Source of the DNA: Chlorops oryzae
Taxonomy: Eukaryota > Arthropoda > Insecta > Diptera > Chloropidae
NCBI GenBank assembly: GCA_020466095.1
Contig: CM035807.1
Location: 21,560,985 to 21,624,984 of the forward strand
Direction: 5' to 3'
DNA length: 64,000 bases
In this document: positions 10,428 to 21,706 of the stretch, in pieces
How the letters are laid out: the number at the start of each line of letters is the position of its first letter
How positions within the stretch are numbered: the stretch's first letter is position 1
The notes under the pieces: model-generated
The model's database searches: none
What the model was told of the DNA's origin: nothing
The model's input: the letters and a program-made list of their open reading frames with translations, nothing else
Position numbers and translations under genes: made by a program

Positions 10428-11998
10428 ATGCCAATATCTCGTTCACCTCCAAAAAATAGCGTCGTCACAAACCATGGGTTCGTAGCTACAGAAGATGCTA
10501 TAAATCAAGTTTCACAACTACCCAAAAACAATTCCTTCGCGACAACGGAAGTTTTCAACAGTTCGCAGCTAACAGCCAATTTTCTATGTTGAAAAGCCAT
10601 TTTCAGAGGCAACGATCCAATTCCACCGGCGAAACAGTTCCAAAATTCATAAAAAAAAAGGCAATTTAAATCTAGCTGATCCTACAGCACCTCCCATTAC
10701 AAGCGCTACAACAACAACAAACGCGTCGACCTCAGGTAACGCAGCTATCGAAGAATCTTTAAACTCAGACAATAAGTCAAAAGAACAAATCGAGCAGAAG
10801 GCGATGCTGATTGGCATGCATCGCTACGTTAATATAATTAAACGTAAAAGAAGTCCAACTGGAAAACACGCTAATAGGGCTAAACTAAATAAAACGGAAG
10901 TCATATCCACCCCCACTAATATGTTATCGGGTAACCGTTTTGCTCCACTAGCTGGACAAATCGAATGATAATTCATCCGAAAATCAGCCTACTAGAGAAT
11001 TCAAACCGCCTCCAATTTATTTGCGTGAGCGGAGCTCTAATAGCCTCGTTGCCAGCCTCATTCGCCTGATAGGCAAAGATAGCTTCCATATCGTGCCATT
11101 AACTCGTGGGAATATTCACGAGACAAAAATCCAAATTTATAATGAAAGAAATTATAGAATTGTCGCTAAAAACTTAGAAGACAGCAAAAAGAGTTTTTAT
11201 ACTTACCAACTAAAGAGCAGCAAAGGCATTTCTGTTGTAATAAAAGGCCTTGAATCAGATATAGAGCCATCTGAAATTAAGCAGGCCTTGGAAGAAAAGG
11301 GCTTCCAGGTCAAGCATGTTATTAATATAATAAATAGACAGAAAGTCCCTCAGCCCATGTTCAAAATTGAACTCTGCGCTGATGCTGTAAAATTAAGGAA
11401 AAATGAGAATCACCCTGTATATAGTTTACAGTATCTTCTTAGCCGTAGGATTTCAGTAGAAGAACCGCTTAAACGTAGCGGACCTGTGCAATGCACAAAT
11501 TGCCAAGAGTATGGTCATACAAAGACATACTGCACCTTACGCGTAGTATGCGTCATATGTGGAGAGTTTCATCACTCTTCCGTCTGCAATAACAAGAGTA
11601 GCAACGATCTTATTTTGAAAAAGTGTAGTAATTGTGCCGGAAACCACACAGCTAATTACAGGGGCTGCCCTATTTATAAGGAGCTTAAAAATCGTTTGGT
11701 TTTACAGAAAGAAGCCGCCTGTAATTCTCAAAAGCAAGTATTTCTAACTCGTTCATCGGCTCAAACGCAAGCCAAATCAATTCCGTCCGTCAATCCCAGC
11801 TTATCCTACGCTGATGCTTTAAAATCTGGTGTAAATAATGCACAGAATGTACCAAAACAACTGAATAGCAGTTTGGAAAATATGATTTTCAATTTGACGC
11901 AATGTATGTCACAATTTATGGCATCAATGCAAACTACACTACAGGAGTTAGTGCGAACGCAAAACCAAATGCTCCAAATTCTTATCTCCCAAAAATGA
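10428..11998 (+). pseudogene. LINE ORF1 (Gag-like, zinc knuckles), frame-broken
   Basis: It starts at an ATG at 10428 (MPISRSPPKNSVVTN). The frame breaks near 10590 and again near 10965, then 11021-11998 is intact. The intact part carries an RNA-binding-like segment (KGISVVIKGLESDIEPSEIK) and Cys/His knuckles: CTNCQEYGHTKTYC, CVICGEFHHSSVC and CSNCAGNHTANYRGC. It ends with a Gln/Met-rich tail. The role known for the family is RNA binding and nuclear targeting of the element RNP. Its TGA stop (11996-11998) overlaps the next ATG. Confidence 0.88.
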
Positions 11999-13776
11999 GT
12001 ATGTTGAATATATGTTCATGGAATGCTAACGGTATAGGCCAGCACAAACTAGAATTAATGCACTATCTCTCCGATAAATCAATTGACGTAATGCTCATTT
12101 CAGAGACACACCTGACAGATAAAAACAATTTTTATATTCCCGGGTTCAACTTCTATAAAACTAATCACCCTGATGGTAAGGCTCATGGTGGTACAAGTAT
12201 ATTAATTCGCAGCAGAATTAAACATTTCTGTTTAAATTCATACTCTAAAACCTACTTGCAAGCAACATCCATCTGCTTACAAACGAACGGCAGCAACCTA
12301 ACTCTGTCAGCTATTTATGCACCACCCCGCTACCCTGTAAGTGAACAGCAGTTTAAAGAACTATTTAGTTCGTTAGGCAACAGATTTTTAGCTGCAGGTG
12401 ACTATAATGCAAAACATACCCACTGGGGCTCACGGCTGATCAATCCAAAAGGTAGACAACTATATAACACTTTAATTAATAGTGGTGGTAGGCTCGATTT
12501 CTTGTCACCCTCCCAACCAACTTACTGGCCCACAGACCAAAGAAAAATTCCAGATCTTATTGACTTTGCCATTGTCAAAGGAGTAGATAGGTCAAGTGTT
12601 TCAACCACGACTAGCTTTGATCTTTCTTCAGATCATTCTCCTGTGCATTTTCGACTTTCGGAATCATCCACTCACTCCAAGCCAGTCCTCGGACTAACGT
12701 CTTCCAAAACAAATTGGCTCAAATTTAAAAAATATATAGCCACTCATATACACACAAGCTACACAATAGAGTGCAAAGATCACGTGGAAGATGCCGTAAA
12801 CGTACTTAATTCTATTTTAACGTCAGCGGCAGAAAATTCAACTCCACCATATAATAAAAATACAAAAAGAGATTTCACCACCAATAGTGAAATACAAAGA
12901 CTTGTACTAGAAAAGCGAAAGAAAAGGCGCGAATGGCAACAAAATAGGTCCCCAGAAGCCAAACATAGATTAAAGGCAGCCACAGAAGAGCTGAGAAAAG
13001 CGCTGCAAAGAGAAAAAGATCAGGAATGTCAAAATTATGTTTCTAATCTTTCACCACATAAGTTAGGAAAATTTTCGTTATGGAAAGCGAACAAAACCTT
13101 AAAAACACCCATACAGGGTGAATCTCCGATTAGAGACTCCAATGGCAATTGGGCACGCAGTAGTGAAGAAATAGCGGCTACATTTGCAAAGCACTTGAGC
13201 TTTGTGTTTCAACCTAATCCACCCCCAATTCATGGTGAAGCTCCTTCACTACAACAAAATTCTCATAATTTTCCGATTCGCTTCCACGCAAATGAAATAA
13301 AGGAAATCATTAAACACCAATTGTCCCCGAAAAAGGCACCAGGTCATGATCAGATAACTCAAAAAATGATTATAGAGATGCCGTTTATTGCTATAATTTT
13401 TGTCACAAAGCTTTTCAACTCAATAATTAAATATGCACATTTTCCGGCTGCATGGAAATGATCATTAATCACTGTTGCCGCACGACCGACCCGACCGTTA
13501 CAATAGTATCGTCCTATCGACCGATAAGCCTCCTTCCATGCCTCTCAAAGCTATTTGAAAAGGCATTGCTCTCCAAGTTGACTCCTTACATTAATGGAAG
13601 CAATATTATTCCATCTCATCAATTTGGTTTTCGAAAAAATCATGGAACGATTGAGCAGGTGAATCGTGTAACAAACGAAATAAGGAAAGCATTTGAATAT
13701 AAAGAGTATTGCTCCACTTCTTCACATTCCCGGCTACGAAGAAATGATCGCCACACCACTGTGGAAGCAACTGAGT
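11995..13776 (+). pseudogene. LINE ORF2 (endonuclease + truncated RT)
   Basis: It starts at ATG 11995 within ATGA, overlapping the ORF1 stop, the usual termination-reinitiation layout. The N-terminal endonuclease is recognisable: ICSWNANGIG, LISETHL, AGDYNAKHTHWGS, and the catalytic-site phrase LSSDHSPVHF. A basic linker and the RT entry follow (KKAPGHDQITQKMI). A frame shift at about 13455-13460 moves the reading frame; the next frame continues with SYRPISLLPCLSKLFEK and HQFGFRKNHGTIEQV. Homology ends near 13712, before the YxDD catalytic box, so roughly the last half of the RT is deleted. Confidence 0.9.
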
Positions 13777-13875
13777 AGCCTCTGCTATAAATCGATACAC
13801 AACAGATTCCGGTAAATTCCTTCACTGGCAAAAACTGTTTCGCCATGCAAATAAAAAAAAATAAATAAAAAAAAA

Positions 13876-14165
13876 AATTTATTATTTAAGCCCGATCCCG
13901 TGGCACATATTATGTAGCAAACAACTATATATGAGTTCTTAAGCCCGCTCCGAGGCACGTTTATCTTGTATAAAAATTTATTATTTAAGCCCGATCCCGT
14001 GGCACATATTATGTACAAACAACTATATATGAGTTCTTAAGCCCGCTCCGAGGCACGTTTATCTTGTATAAAAATTTATTATCTAAGCCGAATCCCGTTG
14101 GCAAATATTAAATGATTACAATACAACTATATATGTAGTTCTTAATAAGACCCGTCATCAACGAG
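13876..14165 (+). repeat. about 99-bp tandem repeat in LINE 3' region
   Basis: AAGCCCGATCCCGTGGCACA recurs at 13888 and 13987, with a diverged third unit at 14085 (AAGCCGAATCCCG). Each unit also contains a CCGCTCCGAGGCACGTTTA block. It lies directly before the A-rich end. Confidence 0.85.
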
Positions 14166-14329
14166 GCACGTTTATACAAGAAACTTACAACCGAAAACCT
14201 TCTTGGTAAAGTTATGATAAAAATTAGATTTAAGATTGCGAGTACAACTTATTGTTAGCTCTCTTTATAAATAAGAAGATTCAATAAACAAGTCCCGGTT
14301 CAAAGAAAAAAAAAATAAAAGGGGAAAAA

Positions 14330-16300
14330 ATTTCCGGCATTTCTCTGGGCATATGATTTTCTCGATAACTAAAGTCTTGAAAAAAAATTTTGAAACTTCG
14401 GCGGTAAGTATGCAATTTTTGAGCTACTCCAAAATCACACTTTGCAATGAATAAAATTTTAAGTTATTTCCACGGGTAAGGAAAATTGCAAAAAAAGTGC
14501 TTCAAAATAGGGGGAAAGCGTGAAATTTTCAAACAGGAATTTTCTCCATAGTTCGGAATATTTACTTTAGGATCCCTTAAGTGAACAATGTCTAGGAAAA
14601 AAAAATTTTCAAAAACCCTGTAGGAAATCGTCATTTTTGGAGACAGTTAATCCCGAAAAATAAACTTTATTCAAAAACATATAACGGCGTATTATTTTCC
14701 CGCACAATTAATGAAAATTTAAATTCCAGGAAGAAAACTTCAAAAAATAACAAAAAGGGGAAACCAAAATTTTCAGAATTACCCGAAAATTCCCAGTAGT
14801 TTCCGAGATATAAGCATTTGAAATTTTGGCATCCACCTTCTGTTTTTCTTGGTCGCCTGGTGAATCAGAAGAATTTTGGTATTGAAAATCCGCATTTCTT
14901 GGGCATATGATTTTCTCGATAACTAAAGTCTTTTTTGAAACTTCGGCGGTAAGTATGCAATCTTTTGAGCCTCCATCACACTTTGCAATGAATAAAATTT
15001 TAATATTTCCACGGGTAAGGAAAATGCAAAAAGTGCTTCAAATAGGGGGAAAGCGTGAAATTTTCCAGGAATTTTCTCCATGGGAATTTTCTTTAGGATC
15101 TGAGGAACCATTTAGAAAAAAAAAATTTTCAAAAACCCTGTAGGAAATGTCATTTTGAGACAGTTAAACCCGAAAAAGAAACTTTATTCAAAAACATATA
15201 ACGGCTTTATTTTCCCGCCAAAATGAAAATTCCAAAAAAACTTCAAAAAATAACAAAAAAACCAAAATTTTCAAAACCCGAAAATTCCCAGTAGTTTCCG
15301 AGATATAAGCATTTGAAATTTTGGCATCCAGCTTCTGTTTTTCCTGGTCACCTGGTGAATCAGAAGAATTTTGGTATTGAAATCCGCATTTCTTGGGCAT
15401 ATGATTTTCTCGATAACTAAAGTCTTTTTTGAAACTTCGGCGGTAAGTATGCAATCTTTTGAGCCTCCATCACACTTTGCAATGAATAAAATTTTAATAT
15501 TTCCACGGGTAAGGAAAATGCAAAAAGTGCTTCAAATAGGGGGAAAGCGTGAAATTTTCCAGGAATTTTCTCCATGGGAATTTTCTTTAGGATTTGAGGA
15601 ACCATTTAGAAAAAAAAAATTTCAAAAACCCTGCAGGAAATGTCATTTTGAGACAGTAAACCCCGAAAAAGAAACCTTATTCAAAAACATATAACGGCTT
15701 TATTTTCCCGCCAAAATGAAAATTCCAAAATAACTTCAAAAAATAACAAAAAAACCAAAATTTTCAAAACCCGAAAATTCCTAGTAGTTTCCGAGATATG
15801 TATAACCACTTGAAATTTTGGCATCCACCTTCTGCTTTTCCTGTTCGCCTAGTGAATCAGACGATTTTTTTAACTGAAAACCGCATTTCTCGGCCATCAT
15901 TCTTTCTCAAAGGCTAGAATTTTTTTTCGAGAACTTCAATGGTAAGTATGCTTCTGTTTGAGCCTCCATCACACTTTGCAATGAATAAATTTTAAATATT
16001 TCCACGGGTAAGGAAAATAGCAAAGGTGCTTCAAAAAGGTGGAAAACATAGGGTTTTCCAGGAATTTTCTTTAGGATCTAAGGAACCATTTAGGAAAGAA
16101 AAATTTTTAAAACCCCTGTAGGAAATGTCATTATGAAGCGTGTCAAAATTAAAAAATTAACCTTTTTTTTATGTAACGGCTTTTATTTCCCGCCAAAACA
16201 AATATTTCAAAAAAAGTTCAAAAAATAACAAAAAAAAAAAAAATTTTCAAAACCCGAAAATCCCCAGTAGTTTCCGAGATATCAAGAGTCCAAAGAAAAT
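14330..16300. repeat. about 495-bp tandem satellite, four units
   Basis: The marker GGGCATATGATTTTCTCGAT occurs at 14347, 14901 and 15395, with a diverged form near 15891. Unit lengths are 554, 494 and 496 bp. Units 2 and 3 are almost identical; units 1 and 4 are more diverged and carry small insertions, as expected at array edges. Open frames repeated in each unit are by-products. Confidence 0.92.
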
Positions 16301-16480
16301 TCCAAAAAAAATGTTCGAAATCGAACCACCCCAACCCCCTCAAACAGAAAACGGGTTTTTCCAAAATCCACAATTTTGAACCCACGGTGCTCAAATTCGG
16401 AACATAGCTTACTATTGTGCCCCAAATTTGGAAAAATTTAACTTCGTAACGATGCCACGCCTACTTTTTGTGCTATGTGT
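16300..16480. repeat. dispersed repeat R3, copy 1
   Basis: It shares several blocks with 30240-30420: AACCACCCCAACCCCC, AAATCCACAATTTTG and ACGCCTACTTTTTGTGCTA. It abuts the 495-bp array, so the satellite may have grown from this element's flank. Confidence 0.7.
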
Positions 16481-16945
16481 TAATTTTAATATGATTTTTA
16501 TATAATTTTAATATTAATTTTAATATTAATATTAATTGTAATATTAATTTTAATTTTAGTTTTAGTTTTAATTTGAATTTGAGTTTTAAATATTAATTTT
16601 AAATTAAATTTTAAATTAAATTTTAAACTTTAATGTTAAATTTTAATTTTATATAATAATTTTAATTTTAAATAAGTACTTAGTAATTTTAATTTTAAAT
16701 AATAATTTTAATTTTTAAATAATAATATTAAATTTAAATAATAATTTTAATTTTAAATACTTAATAATTTTAAGTTTAAATAATATTTTTAATATTAAAT
16801 ATAATTTAAATTTTATTTTTAAATTTAATTTTAATTTTAAATTTAATTTTAAATATAATTTGCAATTTAATTTTAAGTTTAAGTTTAAATTTAAATTTAA
16901 TTTTATTTTAAATTTAATTTTAAATTTAATTTTATATTTAATGTT
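16481..16945. repeat. AT-only low-complexity tract
   Basis: About 460 bp consist almost only of TTTTAA, TTTAAAT and TAATATTAAT permutations. Confidence 0.9.
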
Positions 16946-17350
16946 AAATATCTGTTATTGTGCTTGCGCGAACATCAAAAAAATTGTATTTTCGGTGATA
17001 CAAGCGGTTTGTATAGTGTGTAGGTACTACCTAGTACCTAGTAGGTAGAAAGGGGTCATATTTATTCAGATTTCCCAGAGATCGGATGTGTGAAAAACAT
17101 CAAACAATTGACTAAAAATCCATGTTTGCGCGTACATGTCTCGTACCGTGTGTGTTGGAGCATATATCAATAAATTTTATGGATTTGTGCAAATGTTTGT
17201 ATAGTCTATTTGAGTGACAAATTTTTCGAAACCGAATTTTTTTATGCAAACATGGTCGACATCCATTGTATGCCAGCCAATGCAAACAATATCAGCAAAA
17301 ATGCCGCCCTTTAAAATTTCTCATTTGTCGCTTACGTCAATCTGGCGGTT

Positions 17351-17548
17351 ATGGCTCGATATTATCAAGGCCCTCATCGATTGCCGATTCATGGTAGCCT
17401 GAAGCGAGCTATCGACAACGCTATATTTTCAATAATCGATATTTTCAGTGCGCATCTAATTAAACGTATTCGCGAGCTGGATGCTAGCAAGTACTTAAAA
17501 ACAAATTTCATTTATTTCGAAGGAAGTGTTACAAAAAATCGTAAGTAA
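17351..17548 (+). CDS. unrecognised short ORF, doubtful
   Basis: An ATG at 17351 opens 65 codons (MARYYQGPHRLPIHGSLKRA...). A GTAAGT donor-like site follows near the end (AATCGTAAGT, 17538-17548), so it could be a first coding exon. I recognise no family, and no partner exon is evident before the Tigger remnant. It may be chance. Confidence 0.2.
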   Translation: MARYYQGPHRLPIHGSLKRAIDNAIFSIIDIFSAHLIKRIRELDASKYLKTNFIYFEGSVTKNRK

Positions 17549-17939
17549 AGTTCTGAATTGTATAACCGTCAATGTCCTTGGCGAGTTAAATCACTCGAAA
17601 GCGGAAAATAAAGTATCTGCAATTTGCATCTTGTCGCTTGTCTCCTTGTGTGTTTATTAGTGTTGTTGCTGTTTTTTCTTATTGTTGGTTGTTGTGTGGA
17701 GAAGAAACTCAAGTGCATAGATGCGTCTTCCATTAGTCAGAAGGACGTACATCTTATTGGACTGCGGGATTTTACGGAAACGCAGAAAATAATCAATGCA
17801 GAAGTGGATGTGTATTTGTTGATTTGCAAGGGTACACAATTTTTTGTTTTTGTAGTTTCCCGAGAATTGTGTATATAAATAGATATATGTATAAGAGAAT
17901 CGTTTATTTCGATTTATAGTTATAGTTAAAGTTTTATTA

Positions 17940-18677
17940 CACTTTTCGTTCGCAACAAGTTTAAGCGCGCGAATCTTTCGAACGAATCTTCTTGATAATG
18001 ACCAATCAGAAGATGATGTTACTTTATCCCGCCTTTTTAATAGTTTGAGGGGACGCAGTGATTCTCAAATAAGTGAGCAGAAGCTCGAGAATGGGCTGGT
18101 GGTGGTGCCGAAAACGAATTACAAAGATATGCTGTCTTAACTAATGAGGAGATTGTGCGAGCGGAAGGAGCAAGATGAGTAGAATAGCGTTGAAGATCTC
18201 GTCTCCAAAAAAGATGTTACAGTGTACTCTCTCTAAGCGAAATATGTCCGCTTAAGAGGAAACTACTGGAGTAGCAAGAATACTAAAGCGTTCCCAAAAA
18301 GTGTCCGTTTAAGAGGGTTTGTTCACTTAAAAGGAGTGTCCGCAAGGAGAGAGTACAGTGTAATCCAGAGGCAGTAAGAGCTTTAAAATAGGCTGAAGAT
18401 AACGATATCAGCGAAGTTATGTTTGAAATGAAGTGCGCCAATCATAAACATAAGAGTATTAAGGACTTTTTCAAGGATAATTTACTAATGTTTTCTTTAA
18501 ACTGACTCGTTTTTATACAGCTATGCTTTAATTTAAAAGTTTATTAAAGAAACTACGGTAAAAATTGTAATTTATTACCATTAATTATTACTAACTATTA
18601 ATTGGACCCTTCGATTATCCGCAAAAGAATTTGTTTTTGTTTCTCCGGTTTGACGAGGCCCTACTGTAGTATTTTTC
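17940..18677 (+). mobile_element. decayed Tigger/pogo-like transposon
   Basis: The right end reads GACGAGGCCCTACTGTA at about 18660-18677, a CAGTAGGGCCTCG-type terminus next to TA. Inside, broken frames read LSRLFNSLRGRSDSQISEQK and, near the end, KHKSIKDFFKDNLLM, which resembles the K..I.DFFKK C-terminus of Tigger transposases. No left terminus was found. A smaller MITE is inserted in it. Confidence 0.5.
18220..18360. mobile_element. 141-bp TA-flanked MITE nested in the Tigger remnant
   Basis: Terminal inverted repeats CAGTGTACTCTCTC / CACTGTACTCTCTC (14 bp, one mismatch, weaker beyond) are flanked by TA at 18218-18219 and 18361-18362. The interior repeats GTCCGCTTAAGAGG-like phrases. Confidence 0.75.
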
Positions 18678-18680
18678 TCG

Positions 18681-19797
18681 GAGAGTTCATAGAATAGTGT
18701 AATGGCTCAGCCTTGTGACATCGCATCAATAGAACATCCCAAAGTGGAAAACATTTTTCTGTCCTATAGACTAAATCATATAAATTTTCCAGTAAAGATG
18801 AAATTCATGAAGTATTAAACAAGTGGACACGGTATATTTCCTTCTATTTTTTTTTTTTTTTTTCAGAAATTGATTTGGTTTCCGCAGCATTTCTACTCAA
18901 TTATTATATATCGAAACTATTCATATATGCATAGGTACCTTGAAATGAGAAAGGGAAACTGGGTCGGTCCATTATAAATTTTAGATGATTTTGCAGTTGC
19001 TTTGTAGCACATCCCCGTCATCATAATTCAGATAGCTTCGATTGCAGTCCACAACATTTTAATCGGCAAAATCGCAAATCCAAAACTCGACGATGTCAAT
19101 GTTTTTAAGATTACACATTTTTTTACCGATATGATTTAGCAGTGCCGGTAATTTTTTGAATGTTTGTCAGTCTATAATTCCGCTTTAAAGTAGAGAGAAT
19201 TTTTTTTGCTAGTTTCTCAAAATAAATGGTAATAAAGAGTCATCTAACCTAAACTGAATACTCCTATTACTTTCATGAAATTTTCGGAAAGAGAAAACAC
19301 AAATTTTCAGTAAAAAAAAAAAAAAAAACCACTTAAGAGAAAAGTTGCATTCTCTACCCATGAACTCGAGATAATTGAGAAAATAGGCTTGCATTGAAGT
19401 ACACGTATTGTATCTGAGAAGTAGAAAAATTTAAGAATGTTTGGAAATAAACAAAACATATTTAGTCGCTCTTTGGAATTCAGGCGATCGCGTTTGTTGT
19501 CGGAAGATAATATTTTTGTTAAAAACCGCATGTGCGAGGAACTTTTTTCTTTTGTGTACATAAAATCAAAGCGTGTCGAAATTTTTTGGAAAATTTATTT
19601 TTAGAAATAAAATTAAAAAAAAAAAAAAAACTAAAATAATAATCCCAAAAATGTTTTAAAAGTGGTCAATGAAAGCGCTGACTAACAGTGAACGCCAAAG
19701 ACCAAAGAATACTAAAAAAAAAAAAAAAAATTTCTTTAATCCTATAGAACTTTTGCTGATTATATAATTGAAAAAAAAAAAAAAAACAACAGCAAAA
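18681..19797. other. upstream region of the K+ channel gene
   Basis: AT-rich, with homopolymer A tracts (19312-19328, 19616-19630, 19713-19730, 19771-19786). No gene is seen. The last part is probably the 5' untranslated region of the channel gene; I see no clear core promoter. Confidence 0.4.
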
Positions 19798-20904
19798 ATG
19801 TCAAAATCCCACAGAAGCTCCCAACGGAGTAGAGCAGGATCTTCGGCGTCATCATCGCCCAGTAATCTGCCTCGCAAACGCGTTACACGATGCTGTCGCA
19901 ATTTTGTTACATTCATGTGCACCCAAGTGGGCGTTGGTGCTCTAATTGTCTTCTACGCCATATGTGGGGCATTCTCGTTCATGCACATCGAACATCAGTA
20001 CGAGGATAAAACAGTCGCACATGTCACTGAACTGCGTGAGAATTGCTCACAGGAACTTTGGTATATCACCGAACAGTTGAATACGTTCGACAAACAGCGA
20101 TGGCATCAGGATACCGATGCCGTTCTCTTACAATATCAAAAGCAAATGGCGGCGATCATCAAGAAAGGCTATGTTGGACGAGCTCCCGATAAGATGTGGT
20201 CATTTCCGGCTGCAATGATGTTTTGTTTATCGGTCATGACAATGATTGGCTATGGGAATCTAGTGCCACGCACACCGTGGGGCAAAGGCTTTACAGTGAT
20301 TTATGCCACATTCGGTATACCGCTCTATATACTCTATTTCCTCAATATGGGAAATGTTCTGGCGCGTTCGTTTAAGTTTCTCTATCGCAGCATGCACGAG
20401 TGCACGGAAGATCGCAATCAGGAGCAGTTTGAAGTTAACAGCAATTCATTTGTTGGACAGCGTAAAAAGCTTATTGTACCCTCGACCGCTTGTCTATGGG
20501 TTATTGCTCTGTACATTTTAACTGGAACGATCATGTTTGCCAATTGGGAGAAATGGTCTTATTTAAATTCATTTTATTTCTGCATGACTTCGTTGTGTAA
20601 GATTGGCTTTGGAGATTTTGTACCGGGCGCTTCGTTTACCAAGCCAGCCGATAGTGATAGTGAGGCTGCAACACCAAAAAGCAAAGAAGAAGCCATAGCA
20701 GATACCAAATTGGCCATCAATTTCATTTATATGCTCCTCGGTATGGGCCTGGTTGCGATGTGCTACAATCTAATGCGTGAAGAAGTCCGCGTTAAGCTTA
20801 AAGAAATGAAGGAGGATGCCAATCTTTGTCTTGAAGATATAAAAGTTCGTTCTGGTGGATGCTGCAATCAACAAGACTATTACGACGATGATGATGAATA
20901 TTAA
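19798..20904 (+). CDS. two-pore-domain (K2P) potassium channel, intronless
   Basis: A single exon of 368 residues, a normal length for insect K2P channels. The start is the ATG of MSKSHRSSQR, just after an A-rich leader. The order is: Ser-rich basic N-terminus; TM1 (about 43-66, GALIVFYAICGAFSF); a long extracellular cap; pore 1 with MIGYG at 149-153; TM2 (165-190); TM3 (228-247); pore 2 with KIGFGD at 268-273; TM4 (303-326); a Cys/Asp-rich tail ending YYDDDDEY. K2P dimers carry background K+ leak at the plasma membrane. Oddly, the second Thr of the usual T-T-I-G-Y/F-G filter is replaced by Met149 in pore 1 and Lys268 in pore 2, and Thr267 by Cys. A single-exon coding region is unusual for K2P genes and hints at old retroposition. 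I do not assign an orthologue. Confidence 0.93.
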   Translation: MSKSHRSSQRSRAGSSASSSPSNLPRKRVTRCCRNFVTFMCTQVGVGALIVFYAICGAFSFMHIEHQYEDKTVAHVTELRENCSQELWYITEQLNTFDKQRWHQDTDAVLLQYQKQMAAIIKKGYVGRAPDKMWSFPAAMMFCLSVMTMIGYGNLVPRTPWGKGFTVIYATFGIPLYILYFLNMGNVLARSFKFLYRSMHECTEDRNQEQFEVNSNSFVGQRKKLIVPSTACLWVIALYILTGTIMFANWEKWSYLNSFYFCMTSLCKIGFGDFVPGASFTKPADSDSEAATPKSKEEAIADTKLAINFIYMLLGMGLVAMCYNLMREEVRVKLKEMKEDANLCLEDIKVRSGGCCNQQDYYDDDDEY

Positions 20905-21706
20905 TATTATTAGTTTACTTAGAGGATGGAAGAGTAGACGCGAGGGTTAAGCATTTTTGTTTTATTCTTTTCGGTTTCAATTTTAATTTCAATAAGTTCG
21001 AGAATACATTCCTTCATATGGATTAGGAAAGCGTAGCTGTATTAAAATATTTTTTTTTTTCTAACAAAACAAAAAGGTGTGTATAAAATACGTTACTACT
21101 ATATTATTTAAACTTATCTTAGATCATAATTAGTAATTCGCTTGGATCGAGAAATTTTCCAATGAAATCTGATTTTTCATATTTCCCCATTTAATCCAAT
21201 ATATATGTGTGTGTGTGTGACTTAAAGTTTATCCATAGCAATGCTCTTTGTTTCCACTATTTAAAGATTATGCTCTAATTCGAGCTTCTTATTGATGTCT
21301 TTAGTTCGAGGAAGATTTTCAAAGATATATCAATTTGGTTTGGTTTTTCCAAAAAGAGGTGAAAAAAAGCACAACTGATATCCGTTTTAGAGATACGATC
21401 GACTCATCTTTAGAAATATACTCCCCTCTTGACTTAATGCAGTCTTAGGTGTTCCAAAATATTTCCAATTTTACAGAAAATGCACCGATAATTTTCTTTT
21501 ACTATTAGGGACACGACAGGAAGGAAATTGCAGTTATCAACAAAGCCATGATAACTATTCTCTATTTCTCTATTATGTTTTTTTGTCCTACCGGAAATGT
21601 TTCTCCAATTTGTGTGTTCCACTAATCAGTAATATACACATATTTTCCGAAGGTCACTATTGATCAATTTTTGAAGCTTCAAAAGCGTGTCTCTAACTTC
21701 GATGTG
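20905..21706. other. K+ channel 3' region and intergenic spacer
   Basis: AT-rich with a (GT)n run near 21206-21219. No other gene is supported. Confidence 0.45.

Larger units (their letters stand above)
10122..14310 (+). mobile_element. Jockey-like LINE, internally deleted
   Basis: A non-LTR retrotransposon is inserted in the satellite. It has a 5' untranslated region (10122-10427), a Gag-like ORF1, an endonuclease/reverse transcriptase ORF2, a 3' region with a tandem repeat and an A-rich end near 14305-14325. Two overlapping ORFs with CCHC knuckles and an AP-type endonuclease point to the Jockey clade. ORF1 has frame breaks, and ORF2 is shifted and then deleted before the catalytic part of the RT, so the copy is dead. 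Confidence 0.9.

Noticed and set aside
14907..15694. Identical frames (62-107 codons) on both strands
   Set aside because: They recur with the 495-bp satellite unit.
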